Shown here: piece by piece, positions 1-9,569 of the stretch | Numbering within the stretch: position 1 is the stretch's first letter | Layout of the letters: each line of letters begins with the position of its first letter | DNA from: Brassica napus | Taxonomy: Eukaryota; Streptophyta; Magnoliopsida; Brassicales; Brassicaceae | Assembly: GCF_020379485.1 (NCBI RefSeq) | Contig: NW_026014772.1 | Location: 163,501-227,500 of the forward strand | Reading direction: 5' to 3' | DNA: 64,000 bases | Position numbers and translations under genes: made by a program | The notes under the pieces: generated by a model | Databases searched by the model: none | Seen by the model: the letters and a program-made list of their open reading frames with translations, nothing else | Told to the model about the DNA's origin: nothing

Positions 1-416
1 AGAGGAAGAGGGACTCGACCGAGGAGGGTAAAACCTCAAGTGGTAGGTCATAGTGTCCTAAGTGTGGTCGATACCACGGTGGAGAGTGCTGGAAGGCCAT
101 GGGTGCCTGTACTGGATGTGGTAAGATGGATCACTCAGCCAAGGATTGTCCAAGCCCGTTGGGTGAGTCCAGGACCTGTCACCACTGCGGCCAGAAGGGC
201 CACTACCGCAGGGATTGCCCTAAGTTGCAAGGCAACCAAAGTAAGGGACGTGGAGAGGCTAGCAGGCCAGTCCAGGGACGAGGCCAGACCTCAACACCTC
301 GTGTGTATGAGCTATCCAAGGATGTGGATGGGACTCAGCCTTTCCAAGCGATCACTGGTAACATTCTAGACTACTACTTTTACAATTCCAGTAGAATTGC
401 ATGGTATGGAACCTAG
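1..416 (+). pseudogene. gag: gag C-terminal part (nucleocapsid), E1 copy A
   Basis: Reading in frame from base 3, the segment encodes a basic linker, then zinc knuckles: CTGCGKMDHSAKDC and CHHCGQKGHYRRDC both fit CX2CX4HX4C, preceded by an atypical CX2CX3HX3C motif. These bind genomic RNA during particle assembly in this family. A TAG at 51-53 interrupts the frame where E8 has GAG. The frame then runs to a TAG at 414-416 in the spacer before protease. The upstream part of gag is outside the window. Confidence 0.85.
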
Positions 417-470
417 GATGGATAGATATACTTTGATGGGTCTTGTGTAGGGACCTTAAGTATTGGTGGT

Positions 471-749
471 GTGGAAACACACACATTATTTGATACTGGA
501 GCTACACATAGTTTTGTGAGTCCAAGTATGATAGGAAAAGGTTTGTTCCAGTATGGAACATGGGATGGTCCTGAACGAGTGAGTGCGGCCGGAGGGCAAG
601 TTATGAACTCACTCGGTCTGGTTAAGGACATCCCTGTGGTGATCTTGGATAGGCCGATGCCTATAGATCTGATTGTTGTCCCCCTCAAGCATCATGAAGT
701 GATCTTGGGCATGGACTGGTTGGGAAAGTATCGGGCAACTCTAGATTAA
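471..749 (+). pseudogene. pol: retroviral-type aspartic protease, E1 copy A
   Basis: About 92 residues with the catalytic FDTGATHSF motif near the start and [15 protein letters not shown] near the end, the usual layout of Ty3/gypsy proteases that cleave the polyprotein. Relative to E8 a 47-bp deletion between two GATT repeats follows the last motif, shifts the frame and gives an immediate TAA, so protease is cut off from RT. The true upstream boundary is in the gag-pol linker; the first ATG (471) is used only as a marker. Confidence 0.85.
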
Positions 750-893
750 GTACCAAGGAATCAAGCCAACCTCTTGTAGTTTGGTGGTTTCAGCAGTCCA
801 AGTAGAACGGATGCTTGGAAATGGTTGTGAGGACTTTTTGGCTACCATTTACACTGATGAGGTTGTAGGGGCCTGTGCCCAGAGGGTATACCG

Positions 894-2020
894 TTGGTTC
901 GGGAATTTCAGGATGTGTTTGGGGCACTACAGGGCATTCCCCCTGATAGGGCTGACCCATTCATCATTGAATTGGAACCTGGAACGGCCCCATTATCAAA
1001 AAGTCCATATAGAATGGCACCAGCTGAGATGGCAGAGCTGAAGAAGCAACTTGAGGAGTTGCTTGAGAAGGGGTTCATACGCCCTAGTGTATCACCTTGG
1101 GGAGCACCAGTCCTATTTGTAAAGAAAAAGGATGGTAGCTTTAGGTTGTGCATTGATTATAGGGGTTTGAACAGGGTGACTGTGAAGAACAAGTACCCTT
1201 TACCCAGGATTGATGAGTTGTTGGATCAACTCCGTGGAGCCAAGTGGTTCTCCAAGATTGACCTGGCCTCTGGGTATCATCAGATCCCCATTGCACCAGA
1301 TGATGTGAGGAAGACAGCGTTCCGAACTAGGTATGGCCACTATGAGTTTGTGGTTATGCCGTTCGGACTGACCAATGCACCTGCTGCATTCATGAGATGA
1401 TGAACGGCATCTTCAAGGAATACTTGGACGAGTTTGTGATCATCTTCATTGATGATATACTCGTGTATTCCAAGACAAAGGTGGACCATTAAAGACACCT
1501 TAGGGCGGTGTTGGGCCGCCTGAGAGAACAGAAGCTCTTTGCTAAGCTAAGCAAGTGTAGTTTCTGGCAGAAGAGCATTGGGTTCCTTGGACATGTGGTG
1601 TCTGATAAAGGAGTCTCAGTGGATAAATATAAGATCAAATGTATCCAGGAATGGCCACAGCCAAAGAATGCTACGGAAGTTAGAAGCTTCTTAGGGTTGG
1701 CTGGTTATTACAGGAAATATGTCAAGGGGTTCTCGAGCATAGCTCAACCTATGACTAAGCTGACAGGCAAGGACGTGAGGTTCACATGGTCTGAGGAGTG
1801 TGCGAAAAGTTATGCAGCACTCAAGAACATGTTGACTAATGCACCTGTCCTGGTGTTGCCTGAGGCTGATCAGCCTTATGTGGTGTATACGGATGCGTCC
1901 ATAACCGGTCTTGGTTGTGTTTTGACACAACATGGGAAGGTGATAGCCTATGCACATCTTATCATCCTCAAACGGATGGGCAGTCTGAAAGGACAATCCA
2001 AACCTTGGAGGATATGCTAA
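894..2020 (+). pseudogene. pol: reverse transcriptase and start of RNase H, E1 copy A
   Basis: 894-1400 encodes RT fingers and palm ([47 protein letters not shown]). A one-base deletion near 1394 compared with copy B breaks the frame. The catalytic FIDD motif follows at about 1447-1458, then TAA at 1490-1492 where E8 has GAA. From 1508 the frame gives the RT thumb and RNase H start ([21 protein letters not shown]). At 1953 sequence jumps to integrase through a deletion of about 1032 bp, so most of RNase H and the N-terminal half of integrase are missing. Confidence 0.87.
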
Positions 2021-2820
2021 GGGCGTGTGAGTTAGACTCGGGAGAGTCCTGGGAAAAACACTTACCCTTAGTGGAGTTTGCTTACAACAACAGCTTCCAT
2101 ACAAGCATTGGTATGTCGCCATATGAGGCTTTGTATGGTAGGCCGTGCAGGACACCCCTATGCTGGACCCAAGTGGGGGAGCGTAGCATGTTGGGTCCTG
2201 AGATTGTAGAACAGACCACTGAGAAGATCAGGATGGTCAAAGAGAAGATGAAAGAGGTGCAGGACCGCCAAAAGAGCTATGCAGACAAGCGTAGGAAACA
2301 TCTTGCGTTTGAGGTCAATGACCTGGTGTATCTCAAGATGATTACCTTTAAGGGTAGGACCAGGGTTTCTGGACGAAAGAAACTGGATCCTAGGTACATG
2401 GGTCCATTCAGGATCATAGAGAGAGTGGGTGCAGTGGCATACAAGTTGAACTTGCTATCAGCAATGGATGCATACCACAATGTGTTCCATGTATCCCAGC
2501 TCCGGAAATGCTTGTCTGAACAAGACATTGTCTTGCCCGAGATTCCTGCTGACCTTGGTAAGGACCTGGCTTTGGAAACCTTGCCGGTTCGGATTGTGGA
2601 TCGGTCAGAGAAAGCTATGAGAAAGAAGACAGTTCCCATGATCAAAGTGGTGTGGGATTGCAATGGTAAGGACCTCATCACTTGGGAAACAGAAGCAAAA
2701 ATGAAAGCTATGTATCCGGATTGGTACATACAATTTCTTCCTGAGGAAACACTTAACATGGATTCGAGGACGAATCCCAAGTTAGTCGGGGAGACTTGTC
2801 ATGTCCCCGATCCTAGATAG
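1954..2820 (+). pseudogene. pol: integrase C-terminal half with chromodomain, E1 copy A
   Basis: Starts just after the RNase H/integrase deletion at [12 protein letters not shown], which holds the catalytic Glu of DD35E; the two catalytic Asp are lost. Then follow [21 protein letters not shown], the GPY/F region ([20 protein letters not shown]), FHVSQLRKC, and a chromodomain-like end ([33 protein letters not shown]). In this family the chromodomain is thought to steer integration to marked heterochromatin. The stop codon (2818-2820) lies 24 bases inside the following LTR, as in copy B and E8. Confidence 0.87.
2788..2794 (+). promoter_or_regulatory. polypurine tract, E1 copy A
   Basis: GGGGAGA two bases before the LTR start TGTCATG. 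Plus-strand DNA synthesis primes here in LTR retrotransposons. The same tract precedes the LTRs at 6452 and 53149. Confidence 0.75.
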
Positions 2821-3156
2821 GATCGCCCGGACGGGCCATGGTGCGGGGAGACGCACCAGTCAGGTCATTAGACCTTGAGACAAGCGTATCATGGTCCTGA
2901 ATGAAGGTTAAGGGCATCAGTCAGCTGAGACTTAACCAGGATACGATGGAAACAAGGGTAAAGGAGTTGAGTGAGTGTTTAGGCAGCTAGATGAGTGTTG
3001 GTTTGAGTTCAATCAGCTCAGTTAAGCTGGTATTCAATTCACCATGATCTGTTCAGCTCACAGGAGCTGGTGGACTATCTCACTCAGCTGGGAACAGCTG
3101 GAGGTCAGCTCAATCCGGTGAATGGTGCGTTCTGGTTCGGATCAGTGTGGACGAGT
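2797..3156 (+). repeat. Truncated LTR start joined to gag (duplication junction)
   Basis: Matches the first 360 bp of the complete LTR at 6452-8145 and then switches into gag. The switch lies in GGACGAGT (3149-3156), present both in the LTR (about 6806-6813) and in gag (E8, 48766-48773). This 8-bp microhomology marks the breakpoint that created the tandem gag-pol unit. Confidence 0.87.
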
Positions 3157-4070
3157 GGAGAACCAGGTTGGTTTGAAACTTCAAGTCCACACGATGTCCT
3201 GAGGATTACCAGAAGGACATAGCAGTACACTTCCTGGAGGGAGATGCACATAGTTGGTGGTTAGCTTTGGACAAGCGTACCAATGGTACCATTGAGCACT
3301 TTGCTGACTTTGAGGTTGAGTTCAACCATAAGTACTTTCCTGCTGAGGCGTGGGATCGTTTGGAGTCCAAGTTCCTGGACTTGACTCAGGGACGGAGGAC
3401 TGTTCATGAGTATGAAGAAGAGTTCAACCGACTCAGGAGGTATGTGGGAAGAGAACTGGAGGATGAGAAGGTTCAAGTCCGAAGGTTCATCCGAGGCCTA
3501 AGGGTGGAACTTCGAACGTACTGTTCTGTTTGTAAGTTCCACACGGTTTCTGAGTTGGTTGAGAGGATGGCCTTGCTGGAGACCAACCTCACCGAGGAGG
3601 GTAAGCAGAAGCTGAAGAGTGTGGTGGTATCCTCGGGTCAGAGTGGTGACAAGAAGAGGAAGAGGGACTCGACCGAGGAGGGTAAAACCTCAAGTGGTAG
3701 GTCATAGTGTCCTAAGTGTGGTCGATACCACGGTGGAGAGTGCTGGAAGGCCATGGGTGCCTGTACTGGATGTGGTAAGATGGATCACTCAGCCAAGGAT
3801 TGTCCAAGCCCGTTGGGTGAGTCCAGGACCTGTCACCACTGCGGCCAGAAGGGCCACTACTGCAGGGATTGCCCTAAGTTGCAAGGTAACCAAAGTAAGG
3901 GATGTGGAGAGGCTAGCAGGCCAGTCCATGGACGAGGCCAGACCTCAACACCTCGTGTGTATGAGCTATCCAAGGATGTGGATGGGACTCAGCCTTTCCA
4001 AGCGATCAGTAGTAACATTCTAGACTACTACTTTTACAATTCCAGTAGAATTGCATGGTATGGAACCTAG
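3149..4070 (+). pseudogene. gag: gag, N-terminally truncated, E1 copy B
   Basis: Begins inside capsid because of the LTR/gag fusion. TGA at 3174-3176 (also in E8) is followed in the same frame by the capsid part (HSWWLALDKRTNGTIEHFAD, RTVHEYEEEFNRLRRYVGRE) typical of plant Ty3/gypsy gag. TAG at 3705-3707 equals the stop in copy A. Zinc knuckles follow; the second reads CHHCGQKGHYCRDC. The stretch 3655-4070 duplicates 1-416. Not functional. Confidence 0.85.
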
Positions 4071-4124
4071 GATGGATAGATATACTTTGATGGGTCTTGT
4101 GTAGGGACCTTAAGTATTGGTGGT

Positions 4125-4403
4125 GTGGAAACACACACATTATTTGATACTGGAGCTACACATAGTTTTGTGAGTCCAAGTATGATAGGAAAAGGTTTGT
4201 TCCAGTATGGAACATGGGATGGTCCTGAACGAGTGAGTGCGGCCGGAGGGCAAGTTATGAACTCACTCGGTCTGGTTAAGGACATCCCTGTGGTGATCTT
4301 GGATAGGCCGATGCCTATAGATCTGATTGTTGTCCCCCTCAAGCATCATGAAGTGATCTTGGGCATGGACTGGTTGGGAAAGTATCGGGCAACTCTAGAT
4401 TAA
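4125..4403 (+). pseudogene. pol: retroviral-type aspartic protease, E1 copy B
   Basis: Same 92 residues as copy A with DTGA and [13 protein letters not shown], and the same 47-bp downstream deletion and TAA. The identical lesion shows both copies descend from one damaged element. Confidence 0.85.
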
Positions 4404-4547
4404 GTACCAAGGAATCAAGCCAACCTCTTGTTGTTTGGTGGTTTCAGCAGTCCAAGTAGAACGGATGCTTGGAAATGGTTGTGAGGACTTTTTGGCTACC
4501 ATTTACACTGATGAGGTTGTAGGGGCCTGTGCCCAGAGGGTATACCG

Positions 4548-5675
4548 TTGTTTCGGGAATTTCAGGATGTGTTTGGGGCACTACAGGGCATTCCCCCTGA
4601 TAGGGCTGACCCATTCATCATTGAATTGGAACCTGGAACGGCCCCATTATCAAAAAGTCCATATAGAATGGCACCAGCTGAGATGGCAGAGCTGAAGAAG
4701 CAACTTGAGGAGTTGCTTGAGAAGGGGTTCATACGCCCTAGTGTATCACCTTGGGGAGCACCAGTCCTATTTGTTAAGAAAAAGGATGGTAGCTTTAGGT
4801 TGTGCATTGATTATAGGGGTTTGAACAGGGTGACTGTGAAGAACAAGTACCCTTTACCCAGGATTGATGAGTTGTTGGATCAACTCCGTGGAGCCAAGTG
4901 GTTCTCCAAGATTGACCTGGCCTCTGGGTATCATCAGATCCCCATTGCACCAGATGATGTGAGGAAGACAGCGTTCCAAACTAGGTATGGCCACTATGAG
5001 TTTGTGGTTATGCCGTTCGGACTGACCAATGCACCTGCTGCATTCATGAAGATGATGAACGGCATCTTCAAGGAATACTTGGACGAGTTTGTGATCATCT
5101 TCATTGATGATATACTCGTGTATTCCAAGACAAAGGTGGACCATTAAAGACACCTTAGGGCGGTGTTGGGCCGCCTGAGAGAACAGAAGCTCTTTGCTAA
5201 GCTAAGCAAGTGTAGTTTCTGGCAGAAGAGCATTGGGTTCCTTGGACATGTGGTGTCTGATAAAGGAGTCTCAGTGGATAAAGATAAGATCAAATGTATC
5301 CAGGAATGGCCACAGCCAAAGAATGCTACGGAAGTTAGAAGCTTCTTAGGGTTGGCTGGTTATTACAGGAAATATGTCAAGGGGTTCTCGAGCATAGCTC
5401 AACCTATGACTAAGCTGACAGGCAAGGACGTGAGGTTCACATGGTCTGAGGAGTGTGCGAAAAGTAATGCAGCACTCAAGAACATGTTGACTAATGCACC
5501 TGTCCTGGTGTTGCCTGAGGCTGATCAGCCTTATGTGGTGTATACGGATGCGTCCATAACCGGTCTTGGTTGTGTTTTGACACAACATGGGAAGGTGATA
5601 GCCTATGCACATCTTATCATCCTCAAACGGATGGGCAGTCTGAAAGGACAATCCAAACGTTGGAGGATATGCTAA
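4548..5675 (+). pseudogene. pol: reverse transcriptase and start of RNase H, E1 copy B
   Basis: RT is open from 4548 to the TAA at 5145-5147 (about 199 residues), without the one-base loss of copy A, and keeps the FIDD catalytic motif (about 5102-5113). The thumb and RNase H start follow, then the same fusion to integrase at about 5608. Copies A and B differ by about 20 substitutions over 3.1 kb by eye. Confidence 0.87.
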
Positions 5676-6475
5676 GGGCGTGTGTGTTAGACTCGGGAGA
5701 GTCCTGGGAAAAACACTTACCCTTAGTGGAGTTTGCTTACAACAACAGCTTCCATACAAGCATTGGTATGTCGCCATATGAGGCTTTGTATGGTAGGCCG
5801 TGCAGGACACCCCTATGCTGGACCCAAGTGGGGGAGCGTAGCATGTTGGGTCCTGAGATTGTAGAACAGACCACTGAGAAGATCAGGATGGTCAAAGAGA
5901 AGATGAAAGAGGTGCAGGACCGCCAAAAGAGCTATGCATACAAGCGTAGGAAACATCTTGCGTTTGAGGTCAATGACCTGGTGTATCTCAAGATGATTAC
6001 CTTTAAGGGTAGGACCAGGGTTTCTGGACGAAAGAAACTGGATCCTAGGTACATGGGTCCATTCAGGATCATAGAGAGAGTGGGTGCAGTGGCATACAAG
6101 TTGAACTTGCTATCAGCAATGGATGCATACCACAATGTGTTCCATGTATCCCAGCTCCGGAAATGCTTGTCTGAACAAGACATTGTCTTGCCCGAGATTC
6201 CTGCTGACCTTGGTAAGGACCTGGCTTTGGAAACCTTGCCGGTTCGGATTGTGGATCGGTCAGAGAAAGCTATGAGAAAGAAGACAGTTCCCATGATCAA
6301 AGTGGTGTGGGATTGCAATGGTAAGGACCTCATCACTTGGGAAACAGAAGCAAAAATGAAAGCTATGTATCCGGATTGGTACATACAATTTCTTCCTGAG
6401 GAAACACTTAACATGGATTCGAGGACGAATCCCAAGTTAGTCGGGGAGACTTGTCATGTCCCCGATCCTAGATAG
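5609..6475 (+). pseudogene. pol: integrase C-terminal half with chromodomain, E1 copy B
   Basis: Same content as copy [10 protein letters not shown] with the catalytic Glu, GPY/F region and chromodomain-like end, with the stop inside the LTR (6473-6475). One Asp after KSYA is Tyr here (AYKRRKH versus ADKRRKH). Catalytic Asp residues are lost in the 1032-bp deletion, so no active integrase is possible. Confidence 0.87.
6443..6449 (+). promoter_or_regulatory. polypurine tract, E1 copy B
   Basis: GGGGAGA before the TGTCATG start of the 3' LTR; preceded by the conserved TTCGAGGACGAAT motif about 20 bases upstream. Confidence 0.75.
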
Positions 6476-8145
6476 GATCGCCCGGACGGGCCATGGTGCG
6501 GGGAGACGCACCAGTCAGGTCATTAGACCTTGAGACAAGCGTATCATGGTCCTGAATGAAGGTTAAGGGCATCAGTCAGCTGAGACTTAACCAGGATACG
6601 ATGGAAACAAGGGTAAAGGAGTTGAGTGAGTGTTTAGGCAGCTGGATGAGTGTTGGTTTGAGTTCAATCAGCTCGGTTAAGCTGGTATTCAGTTCACCAT
6701 GATCTGTTCAGCTCACAGGAGCTGGTGGACTATCTCACTCAGCTGGGAACAGCTGGAGGTCAGCTCAATCCGGTGAATGGTGCGTTCTGGTTCGGATCAG
6801 TGTGGACGAGTCCGGGACGGTTACTGGGCGAGCCGATGGTCCGGGTGCAGGACGGTTCGACCAAATTGGTCTTAGGCTTGGGACAGGGAGTGGGCAAGCT
6901 TCCAGAGTGTGAGCTGAGGCTCAGTGATCGATTTGTCAAAGGAAGAAAAGGGGAGAAACCGCCAATGGGCGGTTATGGGACGGTTTTGGGAAGAAGGGAT
7001 GTGATTTTTGGTAACTGTTCGCCCAGGCGGTTGGGGACAGTTTAAGTCGTCCTCTCTCTCTCATTTCTGCCATTCTGGTCGATTTTTACTCACTTTCACA
7101 CAGAGAGAAACACAGAGAAAATTCAAGAGAGAAAGAGAGACACAAACCTTGGATTGGCCAATTTGATCCCAAGAGATTGTTCTTGAGTGTTCCTTGTGTG
7201 TTTGGGCGTGTGATCAAGAGGATGGATTTGAGGAAGAAAGACAAGGAGAAGGCAAAGGAGAAAGAGAAGGAAGTCACCCCTGGAGACCGAACTCCTAAGG
7301 TGAGAGGTGTGGCCAAGAGTAACCGGACAAGGCCGTGGATGATGGCCGTGTGAGTCTGGCCGGTTTGGATCGATTGGCCACTCCTTACTCTGACTTCTTC
7401 TACTCTGTTTTCTTCATATATATTGTACTATCGATTGTTTTATGATATTACAGGGAAGGATCTATCGATCTTAAGGCCTTGGCCTGATCAAATCCCCATG
7501 AAAGCCCCTTGTTCTTGTGTGGGCTGTTCATGGCCGAGATCACTATGATCTGAGCCGGTTCTTTTGAATCTGATTATGGGAATATTTTTCTTCTGAATTG
7601 TCATGATTTATCATGAATTTTATTTGGTATTTGGATCTCTTTTTAAAGGGGTCAGATTTGACATTTTTGATGATTGTTCTTGACTAGATTGGATCCGACC
7701 ATGCAATGTGAACTGATTCTTGTTTTGTAATCTAACCTTGTGATTGTGTGTTTGTTTGTGTTGGATCCAGGACCAGAAATGGACCGTGGTAAGGGAAAAG
7801 CACCATGAGGACCGCGGCCATGGGAAGATGTGTGGTGATTGGGTTGATTCTGAAAATTGTGTAATTATTGTAGCCTATTGTGCAACTTGTGAACTTATGC
7901 GATTCTAGTGTGTGATCTATTTATTAGGATGATGAATGATGTATGAACCTTGGTTATTATCTATGAAATAACTATTTTCCCTAGTCGATGTTGGATTGTT
8001 TAAGTGTGAATGTTGGAACCTCAAAACTCTGAAAAAGACTTAGAATTATTTAACACTTGAACTTGAATATGTAAATGAAACTGGTTGCATTGTTTGGTGA
8101 GGCCGCGGTCTGGTTGGATTGGGGAATCCAGGATCGGGTCTTACA
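6452..8145 (+). repeat. E1 3' LTR (1694 bp)
   Basis: Begins TGTCATGTCCCCGATCC and ends GGATCGGGTCTTACA, the same ends as the E8 3' LTR whose borders are proven by a target duplication. The first third is rich in CAGCTGA/CAGCTC words. A CT-rich stretch at about 7051-7064 followed by AGAGAGAAACACAGAG looks like a plant leader, so transcription may start near 7060; the only TATA-like word upstream is a weak TTTAAG. A short basic reading frame at 7222-7299 ends at a good splice-donor sequence. Confidence 0.92.
7222..7299 (+). other. Candidate LTR-encoded first exon (E1)
   Basis: ATG followed by 26 codons rich in Lys and Glu (MDLRKKDKEKAKEKEKE...GDRTPK), ending exactly at AAG|GTGAGA, a good plant 5' splice site. 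The E8 5' LTR has the same frame and, downstream, an in-phase acceptor ahead of gag. In E1 the downstream LTR contains CTAAC, a T/G-rich tract and GGATCCAG|GACC as another possible acceptor. Splicing is inferred only. Confidence 0.35.
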
Positions 8146-8879
8146 GGTGCTCCCCAAGGTGATACACTAGGGCGTATGAACCCCTTCTCAAGCAAATCCT
8201 CAAGTTGCTTCTTGAGCTCTGCCATCTGAGCTGGTGCCATTCTATATGGATTTTTAGATAATGGGGACGTTCCAGGTTCCAATTCAATGATGAATGGGTC
8301 AGCCCTATCAGGGGTAATGCCTTGTAGTGCCCCAAACACATCCTGAAATTCCCGAACCAATGGTATACCCTCTGGGTCACAGGCCCCTACAACCTCATCG
8401 GTGTAAATGGTAGCCAAAAAGGCCTCACAACCATTTCCAAGCATCCGTTCTACTTGGACTGCTGAAACCACCAAACTACAAGAGGTTGGCTTGATTCCTT
8501 GGTACTTAATCAGGGGTCCAAACTCGTTCTCAAGTTGCACCCTTCCCCGGTGACAATCGAGAGTTGCCTGATACTTTCCCAACCAGTCCATGCCCAAGAT
8601 CACTTCATGATGGTTGAGGGGGACAACAATCAGATCTATAGGCATCGGCCTATCCAAGATCACCACAAGGATGTCCTTAACCAGACCGAGTGTGTTCATA
8701 ACTTGCCCTCCGGCCGCACTCACTCGTTCAGGACCATCCCATGTTCCATACTGGAACAAACCTTTTCCAATCATTCCTGGACACACAACACTATGTGCAG
8801 TTACAGGATCGAAAAGTACGTGTGTTTCCACACCACCGATCATTAAGTACTTAGATGAGTAGGATCTCGGCTTGATCAC
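8146..8879 (-). pseudogene. pol: protease and RT N-terminus, E2
   Basis: An open frame from 8879 down to the E1 junction, then running on into the E1 LTR. It encodes a protease whose catalytic triad is FDPVTAHS instead of FDTGATHS, so it should be inactive, then [18 protein letters not shown], the linker [19 protein letters not shown], and the RT start up to SVSPWGAPV. Unlike E1 it keeps the 47 bp after protease and so stays in frame. Residues match E8 far more closely than the relics in E3 and E7. Confidence 0.85.
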
Positions 8880-9554
8880 ACATTTGAAAAATGTCCCATA
8901 CCATTCTCCAAAGCATCACACATCTGTGAACGTCCCATACCATTCACAAAAGTGTTTATAGTATACCTCAATCCTCATCATACTAAGATACTTAACATCG
9001 TGTTTCCAATTCCTCTTGGAATTGATCCATTCCATTCACTCAATCTTAAGGAATCCTACCTTGACTTACACTGAGTCCAAGCTGATCCATCTGATCACAA
9101 GCCCACTCATGTACTAGCCATGTAGCGTCTCCCTTAGACTAACATGAACATTGCATATGCTCACTTGTTTTGAACGGCCACCAAGGGATAACATTTACCT
9201 CCAAGAGAGTGCTGCACGTTTCTTTCAACCTAAGCCACTCTCTGGTCCATGTTACTTCCCTTGTCCAGGTCGTCCATACAAAGATCTTGCATTGCCTCCA
9301 TCATCCAATCCGTCTACTATTCCCAAATAACTAGATAAACTAACCTTTATGTTTTCAGGGTCTTGCCGTGGAAGAGTGTATCTTGGCTAATCCGGCTCAT
9401 CTTGGAACTTCCCCGTTCACAAGCATGAAACCAATCTTACCTCAACTCTCGCTTGGCTCACCGCAGCTAAGGTTCCAAGTCATCATAGTTTTCAGAAATA
9501 ATTTCGGTTTGGAACTCAACATCCTTGAGCACTGTCCGTAACTGGATCAAGCAT
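8880..9554 (-). other. E2 untranslated leader, no gene seen
   Basis: About 680 bp between primer site and protease with no open frame of note. It aligns with the leaders of E3 (17270-18140) and E7 (35237-36100), for example GGAATGGATCAATTCC-like and CCTTGTCCAGGT-like words. Gag would be expected here in an autonomous element and is absent. Confidence 0.7.
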
Positions 9555-9566
9555 GCTCTGATACCA
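9555..9566 (-). promoter_or_regulatory. primer binding site, E2
   Basis: Minus strand TGGTATCAGAGC, complementary to the 3' end of plant initiator-Met tRNA, three bases inside the LTR end. Confidence 0.88.
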
Positions 9567-9569
9567 ACT

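Larger units (their letters stand above)
1..8145 (+). mobile_element. E1: Tekay-type Ty3/gypsy chromovirus with internal tandem duplication, left end outside window
   Basis: Two near-identical gag-pol segments follow each other (1-2796 and 3149-6451, offset 3654-3655 bp), separated by the first 360 bp of an LTR (2797-3156). A complete LTR closes the element (6452-8145). Domain order gag, protease, RT, RNase H, integrase, chromodomain is that of chromoviruses, and the integrase and chromodomain resemble the Tekay/Del clade. Both copies share the same lesions (a 47-bp deletion after protease, a TAA in RT, a 1032-bp deletion joining RNase H to integrase), so these predate the duplication. Immediately right of the LTR lies E2 in opposite orientation, interrupted within RT, so E1 inserted into E2. 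The expected duplicated target there is GGTGC; its partner is outside the window. Confidence 0.9.
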
